Below, piece by piece: positions 37,566-51,661 of a stretch of DNA of 64,000 bases (positions within the stretch are counted from its first letter, which is position 1; the number at the start of each line of letters is the position of its first letter). Under the pieces are notes generated by a model that ran no database searches, was not told the origin of the DNA, and saw only the letters and a list, made by a program, of their open reading frames with translations. A program made the position numbers and the translations under genes. Source of the DNA: Entrophospora sp. SA101 (taxonomy: Eukaryota > Glomeromycota > Glomeromycetes > Entrophosporales > Entrophosporaceae); the NCBI GenBank assembly GCA_958430865.1, contig CAUDNR010004334.1:56176-120175 (forward strand), in the 5' to 3' direction.

Positions 37566-38761
37566 TTATTGTTCCACCAGAATCTTGGTTGCGGTGGATG
37601 TGTTTTTCATACCCAATTTCCATGACGGGGTTGAATCTTGTTCTGATCCTATCGTTTCCCTTTCTCCTGTTTCTCCAGAGGAAAATGCTGAAGGCGGTAT
37701 AGATCTAGATAAAGATTTTCTATGATTGGGTGTTGTTGGGGTCGGCGGTGGCGGCGGCGGCAGTATAGGAGATGTAATTGTTAAAGATGCTGTTGATATT
37801 GAATCAAATATTGGTGATACAATGGTTTGTCGCGATATTCTTCGATTATTAATTATTAAAGATTTTAGATATTTAATTTCTTTTTTTATTTCAGAAATCG
37901 ATTGATTTTGTGATTCTTTTGTTTGTTCAAAAAACTTCAGTAAAAGATAAATGTAAATGTAAATATTAATAAAGATTATTATCAATTTTGGGAAGAATCA
38001 TGAATTCGCTTACTTTTGAAATTGAATCTCGCACTTCGTCTATATACAATTTCACTATTGTAATCTCTCGATCTTTTTTTCCATCGGTCTCGCACAAATT
38101 CACGAGAACTTTATTTATTGTATTCAAAGTCTCTTTAACTTTAAATAAATGTTCCTCGATAGTTTTTTTGGTTAATTGGGTATCTGATTTGATTATTTCT
38201 AAATTTTTGGTGGTAAGTATAAATTGATTGGAAAGTTGCTGTTTGTCTTTATTAAATTTTTTTTTTGTTAATGTTTTAAAATATGGTAATATATATTTCT
38301 ATAAATAATAATTATATTTAGATCAATTATAATTATTTAAACGCATATAATATATATAATATTTTAAATTTTAAATTTTTTACTTTAACAAAAACTCTTA
38401 TCGCGTAACTTGTTCCACCAATTAGAATTGCTACAAAAAAATAATCTCTCCAATCTAATCTTGGAGGAGGTGGCGGTGCTCTTAGTATTATTGACGGTGT
38501 TCTATAAGAATTATTATTGTTTGTTTTATTTACTTGTAATGTCGTTATTTGTTGTGGTGGAGTATTGGTGATGGTTTGTATAGTAGTAGTAAGTTGTTTA
38601 GTTGAAATTAGTGTAAGTCTAAGTGCTTCTTCAATTTCTTCAGAAGTTAATCCTTTAGATTCCAGAAAAGCAACACGTTTCTGAATTGGAGAAATTTGAA
38701 CTTTTGGGTCTTTAAGAAAGTTAACAGCAGGTGCTATTAATTCTGTTCTAATTTGTGACAT
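37566..38761 (-). CDS. PEX14: PEX14, mirror copy
   Basis: Identical three-exon gene to 12901-14096 (exons 38761-38384, 38298-38014, 37934-37566). All domains are preserved. Confidence 0.92.
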
Positions 38762-38895
38762 TTTCTTATATTTTAAAAGACAATGAATGAATGAGGGTAT
38801 AAATATGTAAATAAATGAATCATGAAAAAATCACGTAGTACAATTATATTCTATATTTATTTTATTTTTTTTATTTATTTTTCAGAAAATTAAAA

Positions 38896-39628
38896 ATGTT
38901 TAAACGTAAATCTAATTCACCACCACCTCCAAAACCTTTAACCTTTAACAAAATGTTACAAGATTTGAAACAATTACAACTTTACCAAGAACAACAATTA
39001 AGTTCGACTACTACAAAAGATGAAAATTATGTTGATGACATTTTGGATTTAATTGACGAATTAGAGATTGTTGATAAGGAACAAAGTAATAATAATAAAT
39101 GTAATTTATTTATTAAAAAAATATTATTATTATTAATTAATAATTATATATAAAGCATCAAAACCCAAACAGAATCCACCACCAACAATATCTTCATTAC
39201 TAAGTCAACTCAATTCGCTGTATTCTTCAGCAATGGCAAATACAACAGAAGAAAAAGAAACAGCAATTGAATCAACATATGATTTATGTACAAATTTCAT
39301 AAATATAAATGATTATTTGAATAGTTCTAGACCTCAATTAGATAGTTTGGGATTAGAAATTGAATCAATCAGAAAGGAAGTAACTGAGATGATTGACATA
39401 TTAAACAATGTTGTAGAAGATCAGGATGATGTTGATAAAGATGTGGTAGAAGACGTTGATGATGATGATATTGTTGGTGGTGGTGGTGGTGGATATAATC
39501 AAAGGTTGAAGGGAGAGAAAGAAAATTTGAAGAAAAAGAAGGCGGAGGAAGATAAAGAAAATATTAGAGACGGTGATGATGATGATAATGATGACGATGA
39601 TGAGGGAGGATGGAAAACCGATTGGTGA
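38896..39628 (+). CDS. Acidic coiled-coil protein, mirror copy
   Basis: Identical to 12034-12766; exons 38896-39100 and 39156-39628, 225 aa. Divergent from the PEX14 copy across 38762-38895. Confidence 0.7.
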
Positions 39629-40257
39629 TTTTAATTTATTGATAATTGATATATAAATTATCACTATCACTACAATTTACTATTACTATAATTACTATTA
39701 ATTAACTATGTTAAAATAAATAAATTAAAGATGACGATTTATAAGATTATCTCATGAATATTATTATTATGTCATATTAATATATATAACTTAACAATAT
39801 GATAATAGATGAATTCTTTCTTGTATTTTTTTAGATAATAAACAATCTGTCGATTATCAAGTTACACGACATTGTTTGTACCTATACAATAAATTTTTTT
39901 CATAATTATATATAATTATTGCACATTAAAAACAAAGTCGCGTGTTCATTTCCAATTTCATATATATGACATAATTAGCGGAAGATTTATTCATTCATTT
40001 TTTGTTTTGTTTTTATTCCTTGTCATCATCTTTCCTACCAATCTTCGTTGTCATTGTTTACCCTATTATCTTTTATCTCCCTTTTTTTACTCCTTATTTT
40101 CCAAATTTCTTTACTAGCCGCTCAGAGATTAGTAATATTTCCAGCGTATATATATATATAAAAATATTCTTTTTTTTGTTCAAAAAAATTTTTTTTCAAG
40201 AATATCTCTTTCTCCAACAATTAAAACAATCAAAACAATTAATAATTAAATAATAAG

Positions 40258-41491
40258 ATGACGTTATTGTTAGACAATTTATTAAAATTAAATAGTATAA
40301 GTATTATTATTAGTTCACATCCATTTGCAGTAGCACTAATAATTGGAGCAATTATAACTGGTATTAAAATAAGTCCAACAATAGAATTTGTAGTTAAGGC
40401 AATAATCAGTTCAATTTTAGTGTTAATTTTTTCAGTATATGGTAGTTTTATTTCAATATTTTTTTCAATTATTGGTAAAAGAGGCTTGATCAATTGGGCA
40501 GTGGGGCGTTCATTTCTATTTTTTGCTAGCAGAGCTGTGGGTATAACTGTTAAAGTTGAAGGAGAAGAGTATCTCGATGTTAAACCAGCAATTTTTATTT
40601 GTAATCATCAGGCAACTGCTGATCTCTTGGTTTTGGGAAAAGTTTTTCCAAAAAATTGTACAGTTATCGGCAAATCATCCTTAAAATATGTTCCTTTTCT
40701 AAACTTGTACAGTAAGTAAATATAATGTTAGTGGTAATTACATAATGACAATGGCAGTTATCTAACGATGATATAGTAATATTATTGTCTAAAATAATAC
40801 CCTTTAATTATTAGTATTGATATTTGATCTTTTTAAAAATAGTTTAATAATTTATTTATTTTATATATATTTGTTAACTTTAGTGAAACTTGGTCAAGGA
40901 ATATTTCTTGATCGTAAAAATCATCAAAATGCAGTACAAGCTTTACAAAAAGCTGCTGATGAAATCAAAGCAAAAAAAGTAATAAATTATTTTTTTAAAA
41001 AAATAATAATATAAATCAATTAATTTTATTAATTATTTAATTATTTACATCATCTCACAACCGTCCTACAACCAATCCATCGCACAATCACAATTTTTTT
41101 TAGACAAGCGTTTTTATTTTTCCTGAAGGTACACGCGCTCGTTTACAAGAAGCTGATTTACTACCATTTAAAAAGGGTGCATTTCATATGGCCGTAAGAG
41201 CCAAAATTCCAATTGTTCCAATTGTTGTTGGAAATTATAGTCATCTTTATGATTCAAAAAGAAGATTATTTAAAAGTGGCGAATTTCGAGTCAGAGGTAT
41301 AAGATTATTACAATTATTTATTTATTATTTATAATAATTGTTATAATTCCTAATATTCTATTTTTTTTTTTCTTTTGAAAGTTTTACCACCAATTGATAC
41401 ATCAAATATGAATGAGGATGATAGAGATGAAATTAATAATCTTACAAATCTTACGCGTGAAGAGATGTTAAGAACATTAAAAGATATATAA
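40258..41491 (+). CDS. 1-acyl-sn-glycerol-3-phosphate acyltransferase, mirror copy
   Basis: Identical to 10171-11404; exons 40258-40711, 40884-40978, 41104-41296, 41382-41491. NHQATAD and FPEGTR are intact. Confidence 0.92.
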
Positions 41492-41599
41492 TTTTTATAA
41501 AAAATAGATATATATATAGAAAATAGAATTTAATAGCAAAATTAGTTATCATATATATAATATTTTCTTTAATATCTTATTATTATTTATTTAATTTTA

Positions 41600-41670
41600 A
41601 TCAATCCATCAATCCATCAATCCATCAATCCATCAATCCATCAATCCATCAATCCATCAATCCATCAATC
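41600..41670. repeat. CATCAATC octanucleotide repeat, mirror copy
   Basis: Same unit number as 9992-10062, between the convergent acyltransferase genes. Confidence 0.95.
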
Positions 41671-41683
41671 AGTCAATCAATCA

Positions 41684-43041
41684 TCAATCATCAATCCAAT
41701 ATTCACATCGTATATAAGAATCGACGAAAAAAGAAACTGTAATTATTAAATAAAATAAAGTCCAAAACCATCCAAATATTAAAGACAATAGACTATTATT
41801 GTTGTTGTTATTATCATGGTTAAAAATTAATTTTCTTTCGATTAATATTCCAATAAATTGTAACATGAAAAATATAATTTGTTCCCCTGGTATCCAACAA
41901 TAATAAATTGTTGACCAAATAATAAATTCATGATGAATCCCACTCAATAAAAATATACCAAATACTAGCAATAATCTCCTATTCTTATTTTTACCGTTAT
42001 CATCACCTGAATTATTATAAATTAACTTGGAAATTAAAGATTTCCAAATATGTTTAAATGATTGGTTCCATCTTTTCCCCCAAAAGATTGATAAAGATGT
42101 TGATTTCCATGGATTATCAAATAATAACTTCCATTCTTTTTTATCATATTTTCCATTTGTAAATATTAATGATCCAATTAGTATTATGAATCTATTGCCA
42201 AATTCCATATTTAATTGTATGCAAAAACAAAATATTAAATTAATTAATGACCTTGAATGGAATTGCTTCATTGAAAATATTTCAGTCGCATTCAAACTCT
42301 TGATGAAATATTTATATATGATTATGTCTAATACTAAAATAAATATCATCGGCTTGATTAATGAATATGAAGGTGATTGTGATGATGCTGCGGGTGTCCG
42401 AGTTGATGATGATGATAAATTACGAAATGGATATACTGCATCGGCTTTAACCTGTTCAATTGTTTGATAAATTTCTTTACTACCGCTACTACCATTACCG
42501 ATGCCCATGCCATTGCCATTATTATTATTATTATTTTTGTTGTAATTAAAGGTAAAAGGATCAACAAAAAATATGTCTAAATATTTAAGAAATGATGCCA
42601 TTCCAATTGTAGAAAGTATAATATCAATTTGTAAATTGTTACTTGTAAACTTGATAGGAATAATGATTAATGTCAAGATAAATGGAATTGAAATAATCTG
42701 TTTCGAATTTGAAGAAATTTTACTTGTTGACGTTACTAATAAATATGTCAACACTAAAAAGGGTAGGATAAAACATGTTAATAAGAAAATTGTTGGAATT
42801 GATATTTTATTATTCAGTTTATCATATTCTTTAGCCATATTTTAATATTAAAGCGATTAATCGAAGTATCTAATGTGTAAATGATGATAATAATAATGTA
42901 CATACCATATATAACATATAGTTTTGGTGTAATTATTGCCAAAACAGGCTGATTAATGATCAAAACAAATTGACGAATTGATGATAAAAAAAAATGTAAC
43001 AATAATTGTGTGTTATAAATAAATATGTCGAATAATAGCAT
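41684..43041 (-). CDS. Wax-synthase-like MBOAT acyltransferase, mirror copy
   Basis: Identical to 8621-9978; proposed exons 43041-42906 and 42828-41684, or a single exon from 42838. Confidence 0.8.
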
Positions 43042-43123
43042 TAATGCCTGGTGGTAAAATTCTATAAATTTATTTTTAAAAATTAAAATAATTATAAAAA
43101 TAATATATACAAATCTATAATAT

Positions 43124-46100
43124 TTAGTTAAATAACGTATGGTATCTATCTAGATTAATTTTTCTTTTTTTCCAACTACCAAATTTTCCATTTTCAACAA
43201 CTTTATTTATAGCGAAAGAAGAAGACTCAACATTCAAATGATGGTGATTATAAATTTCATTTGTAAATAAATTTTGTTTATACGATGAAACTGATTGTTT
43301 TTGTCTATTCAGTAGTAGTTGTTGCTGTTCGTGAAATTGTTGTTGAATGCCTTCTAAATTTAATATTGGGATCATAGAAGGTCTTTAAAACATAATAGAC
43401 GATTAGTTAACAAATAAATAGGGGAGGTTATAATTAATGCAAATATTATAGCAATTTGGTTACCTTCCATGTGCACATTGAAATGGAAATTCACATTTAG
43501 AAAGTTTAGCTATCAACTCTTTACACTGATCCAATGATAACTTGTCATTAAACATTATAGCACCTCTACAAGCTTTTGAATTTATTATATCTAAAATACC
43601 TCTTGGACATGTTCTAATCATAAATTGCCATTTTAGTTGTCGTTTCTGCTCATAATGAAGTTGACAATTATCATCATTATAATTGTTGACGAATCCTCCC
43701 AATCCTATACCACCTATCTCTTCTAACCAGTATAAGTGTTGACGCACAAGTTCTTGAATTAGACGTGAATCACTAACACCATCATTACCATTACCGTCGT
43801 TTATAGTAGATGTAGAATTATTAGATGTAAAATTACTAGTAGTGCATCGATCAAAAATTATTTTTGGTAGGTGAGTGATAAAAATTGGACAACAATCATT
43901 ATCAGGATTGATGAACGAGTGGAGGTGCGTTGTAGATAAAAATGATGTTTGATTTGATTTTCTACTATTTTGATTTTCGCATGTTGCCTTTTTTAATTCA
44001 TCATCATTTTCTTTTGATAATGTTGGCTTATCAGTAAAAAAAATTCCCCAGATATTAAAATATTTTTGAAATCTCCATGCAACTTTTGCTTCTCGATTAG
44101 TTAAAAAAATTTTAATCGGCGAACTGGTAAATTTAACTGTTCCAACCATAGAAATTTTTAATTCGTCATCGTCGTCATCATTGCCACCGCCAATATTGTT
44201 GATTTGCTTAAATTCACAAAATTCTTTCATAAACATTTCGACTCTAACACGTTCATCAGCAGCATGTTGATCTACAAGAACCAATATATATTTAACATTT
44301 CTTTTCCCCGTTACATCATCCCTGTCATTATCGTCATTACTGTTTATAACACTATTATTATTATTATTATTATTATTAAGATTGTCAGTACATGGCAATT
44401 TACAAACAATAAATTTATCATCCAATTGCCCAATAACTTCCGAGCACTCGAGATCATGTTTGTTAAATCGATGTTCTAAAATATTTAATTTTGCAGAATT
44501 ACTAAACGAAAAATGATTTTTGGAAGTTTCTGGCAGTAATGAAAAAGAAGATGATTGTGCTAGAGTTTTCATTGAAGGGATGTGAGGTTCCAAACTTTTG
44601 AATACGGGATTTTTCCATTTCTGTTAATATTATGATTATGATTGTAATTAATTAATAATTAGTTTGGAAGAGAGCAATGTATGCGACGTGTAGATATATT
44701 TATGCATGTGTATATATATGTATAACCTGAAATTTTTCTTGAGCCCATGAAACTGATTTTTTATCAGAACTGTGGCGATGACTTGAATTATGTGACGTAC
44801 ATTGGCTCGAGGATTTTGGACGATTAATTGATCGAATTGGTATAGTTTTGTATCTAAATATAATATAAATATGATTGTTTATAATGTATTAGGATGCATA
44901 TGAGCATTAATCGTAAATAAAATTTTTATATTCACACTTACGTGTTTCCACTTTTTTTCTTGATAAAAAAAATATTTTGAATTGGATTATTGACATTTCG
45001 TTTTGTAGCAACAGCATCAGTAAAAGTAGGAGGAGTCGTTCCTTTAAGTTCTGAATCTTGAAATTTGTATTGTCTTAATCCACCACTTTTTACGTGAGCG
45101 ACATCTTCAAAAGAAGGCGGTAAATCAAGTTTATAACCACCGCCGCCGCCAGTAGACATTTTAATATCGTCATTAGGATTATTAACACCAGAACAACAAA
45201 AGGTATTTTCAATTTGTGATGTTGGAATTTCTTTCATTAAAAATCCATGATTTATTAAAAATTGTTGTATTAGGTTAGATATTATGTTAAATATTTTTGT
45301 CCAGCTCTAAATACAATAATTTAATATTAGATATAATTAAATGGTGCTATGATGAGTTAGAAAGGGGGAAAAGAAATGTCACCTCAAATTCTATGACACT
45401 TTTATCAGAATCATAACATATATCATAATACGTTGTAGGACAAGTGAGATGAATAAAAAAGATACAATATCTTTCTAAAGATCTAGTTACATGACTTTTA
45501 CCTGCAATCATAAATATTTTGTGATGAACATAAGGTGAGCGAGGAATGTGGGTGAAAAAAGAATGAATGGGATGAACGAACTAACAAACTCACGAGATTT
45601 ATAAAGCAATTCTAAATCAGATTCTAAACGTGATGATGAAGATGAAGATTGTTCGTCCTTATTCTAAAGAGAAAAATTATGTTTATAATAAACAATGATC
45701 AATGAATTAAATAGTAATGATGATATTGTTATTGTTATTACTATCAATCAAATTTTACCTTTTTTGCAAAACTACTTTGATTAAACAAAATATTAACTAA
45801 TTTGTATATCTTGTTATAATACATATAACGATTGTTGACATCTATCAATAATTAGATATCATTATTTAACGACAATAACATAATATAATAAAGAAATAGA
45901 AATAGAGAAGGGTTTTCATGTAGAAAAATTAAACTTACAAAAATATTGATGTTGCTTTAAATTAAAAGTTGAGTATTTAGTACCATTGATATGTAGTCGT
46001 TATTAATATAATTATTCCAACATAAATCTAAAAATACCTTTGTGTGAAAACCTTTTAATGAAATAAATCCTTCAACTTTGAAATCATGGTCTTTAATATA

Positions 46101-47422
46101 AACAGGTTCAAGGTTCTAATAAAGAAATTGTTAAGGAAAGAATACACGAGATTTAATTATGTATTTAGACATTTGACAATTTCTAAACATACATATACTT
46201 ACTTGAGCTAATGTTGCGCCAAAAAGTTGTCTAAATATGGAAATACTTGATGTTACCTATATATATATGTGTGTAAAGAAAGACATAATATAATTAACCA
46301 ACACAATGATCAATATGAATCGGCAGAAATAGTAATAACAATAACAATAATAATAATACCTTTCTAGTTGTAACTATTTTAGCATCTTTTGATGAGTCGA
46401 CTAGTGTGAATGTGACATTTGGATGTATTAATGCCATGACGTTTATAGTTCTTTTGACACTTTCTAAATCGTTGATCATTGCATTAGCAGATTTATATTT
46501 TCTACGTACTGGATACTTTTTTAATTATTTAAGTTGGGAACATAAAATATAATTAGTAAATCGGTTTAAAGACATTGGAATGAATAACCGAATGAAATAG
46601 TTACAGAGTAAAATAGATCTCTGATTATGACGACCGTTCCAGGAATTTTACGTTTGCTGTTACGAGTTGGACCATATTGAAGACGATTGCCACCCTAAAA
46701 AAAAGATCAGATGAATTCTCACATTTACTGGTTGGTTGAGTAGCTATCAACAAACCGATCAACCGATCAAGCACATATTGAACTTACTTTAATTATGGTG
46801 CAATATGTGTCAAAAAAATTAGAATGTTTACTTATTATTTCCAAAATTGAAAGTTCAGCAATATTTGCCAAAGCTATTATTTTTTTGGGGGAGGATTAAA
46901 AATAAGAAGGTCATGAATATATTTTATTAACTATTAATTAAGAACCTTCTCCACGAAAACCATAAGTAGTAACATTTTTCAAATCATCCAATGTGTGACA
47001 TTTAGATGTTGCTATAATAGTAATTTATGAAGTTGAAGAAGGTGGATAAGTGAATTGATAAAAACAAAAATAATAAATCACACTATGAATAATAATAATT
47101 TCATTCATTTACCATAACGCTTTCCAATGTTATTCATATCGTCTGGAGGGATTCCTGTTCCATTATCAATAATCTGGATAAAATATTTGGTTACATCAAC
47201 ATGAATCTCTATGCTGGTAGCAGAAGCGTCAAGGCCTAAAGTAATGTGAAATTATTTATAGCTGTAAATTGTACAAATAAGCAATTCTAAATAATAGGGA
47301 AAAAGGAAAAAAAAGAACCATTTACTGTTTTGGACTAATTCAGCAACACATTGAGATAAACAAGTTATGAGAGAAGCACGTAATTTACGAATAGTAGTAT
47401 CGTTTAAAATACGAATGGTCAT
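43124..47422 (-). CDS. MLH3: MLH3, mirror copy
   Basis: Identical 16-exon gene to 4240-8538 on the minus strand; start codon at 47422-47420 and stop at 43124. ATPase and DQHA endonuclease motifs are intact. Confidence 0.92.
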
Positions 47423-47698
47423 TTTAACAAAAAAAAAGGGGGTTTTTAAAGATAGATTGATGCTTATAAAATTATCGTGTATATTAAAATAGTTAGTATC
47501 AGTAGTGCAACATGCATAAAAGAAATTACGATAAAGCGATAATACTTTTTTATTTATTATTATTATAATTATTAAAAAAAAGAAATGGAAAAAAATACAA
47601 TTAAGAATTAACAAATTTTACAATTAACTATTATTGTTATTAGATCAACTAACAAAAAATAATAAACGATACTCCAATAATTAAATTTTAAAGAAATT

Positions 47699-48118
47699 TT
47701 ATAGAAATTCACGATTATCTTGATAGAAAGCTAGACAAATATTTTTAATTTCGCTGGATAAGCCCAAGAGATTCACATTTTTCATTACGTCATAATAATT
47801 GTCTATGTTCAATTTATCATAGAATCTATCCTCGTCTCCAAAATAAAAAAATTCCAAGATTATTTCGAAAGTATCAGGTGATGGTAAATTGATTTTGATA
47901 AGATCGCCTTTCTTAACTTTCTTTTTTGTAAAGATGTCGCAGAAGTAATTAGATTGGAATTCAAGATATTCCTTGTGAATAAAGAAAGTTCTTTGCTCAT
48001 TGATGCTTAATTCCGCGTATGCTGTAGATGGATCATTGTAAAACATCGAGCCCATTTCATGTAATTTTGAGACTAAGTATGGGACTGGAATTTCAACTGA
48101 TTGTTGTTGGTTCGACAT
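47699..48118 (-). CDS. BTB/POZ domain protein, mirror copy
   Basis: Identical 139-residue protein to 3544-3963. Confidence 0.85.
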   Translation of the reverse strand: MSNQQQSVEIPVPYLVSKLHEMGSMFYNDPSTAYAELSINEQRTFFIHKEYLEFQSNYFCDIFTKKKVKKGDLIKINLPSPDTFEIILEFFYFGDEDRFYDKLNIDNYYDVMKNVNLLGLSSEIKNICLAFYQDNREFL

Positions 48119-51100
48119 TTTTTAATTTTTATATAAAGAAATGTAAAAAATTGTAATTAAAAAATTATATTTTATGCGTGTATGTTATATAAGAAGTGAA
48201 ATAGAATTGAGGATTTAATAAGTATTAATTTTGATGAATTATTAATTATTCAAAAAAAAAAAAAAATTCTGTAAAATTTTGAGCTATATTTATTTATTTA
48301 TTTATTTCTTATTATTCTGAAATGAAAGAAAGATATGAATTCACGTCCACACATTGCCTTTATATAACCACCGAAATTATAAGAAAACTATTAAACCTTT
48401 TCTTGGTTATAAGTTAATTAGTAGTTAATATTGTTTCTTTACAAACTGAAACCAGAAAACAATGAATTCCGGTAAAAAAACGATTTCCGTTAAATAAAGA
48501 ATTAAATTATTACCAATTTTATGTTCATTCATTATTAAACGGGTTTATTTTTTTTGTGTGTAGACAACGAAAACATGTGTGCATATACAATATGCGCATT
48601 GACAAAATATAAAATTTATATTAGAACTAGTATTAATAAATACACTAATGCTAGTATACCTAATCCTAATAAACCAAGATCGATCAATAAACTAATATTA
48701 ATATAGACATAAAAACAACAACAAACAAATTCAAACTCAAAATAAATCCGTTTTTTTTTTTTAATGTCCACGTTTCGAAAATTTTTTTTTTACGCAACAA
48801 AATTATTTTTACCAAGATCTTAAAAATTTGGAGGTTTTATGATGATTTTTTTATTTTGAATTAAGATTTTTAACGTTTGAATTGTGCAGATCATGCGTCG
48901 AAAAAAAACAATAATATTAAAAATGAAATACAATGATTGTTATAATTATGATCTTCGTCACGTGAGACACAGACAATGGTTTATTATTAAAATTTTGCTA
49001 TTGTTGTTAGTTTCAAACTTCTGAAACGTTATCATTAGACTTATTTTTTGCAACTTTATATTATCTTCTAAATTTGGAAATAGTTGATAAAAATAAAAAT
49101 AAATAAAAATAAATCACAAATAAAAATAAATCATAAATAAAAAAAAAATTCAAATTTTGAAACTTTATTGTTTCGAATATGATGTCAAATGGAGGAGGAT
49201 GAATGAATTATTTGGCCTAACTTGGTTGGTTAATGATATGAGATATATATAGGTGTTAAAAGTTTGAAACGTGGAAATAAACATTTACATCCAAAAACAT
49301 GAAATAAATAATGAAATAGGCATCAATGAAAGAAATAATGAAAGAAATGAGAAGTTCAAATAAATCAACCAGGAGATAAATTTTATCATCTTGAAACATT
49401 TGCTTGAAATAAAAGATCTTAAAGAGTATTAAAAACATTAATTGATGATAATGAATGGTAATTAATTGTCCCAGGGTAAAGAAAATATTTCATCGGATAG
49501 AATGTGAACCGATGGCTCCGGGTTTTAAAATATCACTGGGCAGTTTATTACTTTTTTTGGATATTTTGCACCAATTAAATATTTTAACCGAAACAAATAA
49601 TGTGGCTGATGCATTAATATGACTTGCCATCTTTAGTTTTTAAGGATTTAATTTGTTCTATCAAATAGTATTGATTAAATAGATTATTAATATTATTAAT
49701 TTACAAGGGATCAAATAGTATGAGAGAAAATTATTGTTATTATTATTTGATTTTATTGGTTGTAAATGTGAAAAATTAAATTTGGGTTTATCCTATGGAA
49801 AGTGTAGATCACAGCAATAATACATCAATTTCATTCTCCATTCTACTGCTACTACTGCTTTTATTAATAACACATTTATTCGAGGAAAATAAATTATGTT
49901 TAAAATATTTTACTAAAATTGTAATACAAGTAGAAAATTACTATATATATAAAAAATTCTTTGTCATGCATATTCAAATTAAATCTGAATGAACATTGCT
50001 TTAATAAGCGAAGGTTACCACTTAACTTCATTTCTAATAAAATTCAAGTAAGTTTACCTCTGTTTGATGACAAAAGTAAAAACTATACCTTTTGAATATT
50101 TATGACTATTGGAAGTGTGGTTTACATATTTTCAAGGTTACATCGTGGCGCCATAATTATTTAGTGTCATCAAGATTCAGTTAGACAAAAGAAAAGACAA
50201 ATTAGTAATTTTAAAGTGTTGGTGTATATCAGGAATAATCAAAATATCAATTGTAGGAACCTAGACTTTTCAAATATTATTAACGAGAGAAGAAACCTGA
50301 CCGCATCATTAGAATATTCACGAATATTTTGATCCTAAAACTAGAAAACTCACTTATATGACTCTTTTAATGGTTTATCCTATATATAAAAAAAAATATA
50401 GTCTACCCCAGAAAATACTTTGAAAATTTCCACGAATTCGCGACAATGGCAAATTCTTCTGTAACCTTTCCATGATTTTTCCATAAATATGTTATCACGG
50501 GTTAGTTTTTTTTTATAGGGTATAGATCGAAGAAGAAAGAGGTGACAATCAGGCTGCACCGCAACATGCACCGTCAACAATCAAAGCTGTTAATCCATAA
50601 TTGATGTATTTTAATGAAACCATTATGTAATCTCTAGAATGTGGTGATACACCAACCGGTGACATATTTGAGAAAAATTAATCCCCGCGAACAAAAAGCA
50701 TCAAACCCCTACCTCCGCATTAGTTTTGACTTTTATTATTTGATCAAGCAAGACCTTCAGTAATTAATATTAATTATGCCTGTCGTATATAAATAGAACA
50801 AAATAGAAAAATAAAAAAAGAAAATACATTCCACAATAGGGGACGTGCATATATTATTATATTATGGAGAAAACCCCCCTCAAAGTCCAAGTTTTGAAAA
50901 ACGCATGTTATTAATATATAGAGTTATGGAAAATGTTCTCTAAAGGACAGACAAATAAATCAATTGCTCTCCCTTGTTGACGTAATACAATTTTTTTTTA
51001 CTTTGCCATAAAATGAGAAATTCAATTGTGGCTGGCACAAACCCATTGTGACACATTCTTGTGGGCGCAATACCAATTTTTATTTCTGCGTGAATTAAAA

Positions 51101-51661
51101 TAAAAAAAAACCCGTATAATGAAAATTCAATTGTGGCATAAAACACCTGCGTGTTAGGCTGAGGTGGTGAGATTTACCATATTTGCAACCTACTTGACGA
51201 TGATACCATACTTAATTGACGACTATCCATTCTGTATAATAAGCCACTATAGAATACTCTAAAATCTCAATTGCCAAAAAAAAAAAGAGGAATGGAAAAA
51301 AAAATTTTCCGTATCGGAAAAAACGGATATCAAAAATGATAAATTTAGTGTTATATAGAACATTTTTTTATTTATTTCTCGGTTCATGTTTAAGTCTTTA
51401 TTTATTATTATTATTTTGTTTATTTTATCTTCCACTTCTCCAAAAAACAACAATTTATTTTAATTTTCCCTATAATAAATTTATAACAATATAGTAATAG
51501 GCGTATATTTTAATAATTGAAGAAAAAAAATGCGAGAAAATGTGCGGGCGAGAAGTTCAAGAAAACAATAACTTATTTCGTTTAATTTATCCTAATGGAA
51601 AAAAATAAAGCAAACAGGAAAAATAAAAATGATAATGGTGATGATAATAATGATAATTGGA
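48119..51661. other. Gene-free outer part of right arm
   Basis: Mirror of 1-3543; only short chance frames. Confidence 0.7.

Larger units (their letters stand above)
27781..51661 (-). repeat. Right arm of giant inverted repeat
   Basis: Reverse-complement copy of 1-23881. The encoded proteins are identical to those of the left arm. Sequence around 51661 runs on smoothly through a GATAAT-rich tract, so the limit at 51661 is set by the start of the window and not by a visible breakpoint. Confidence 0.97.
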
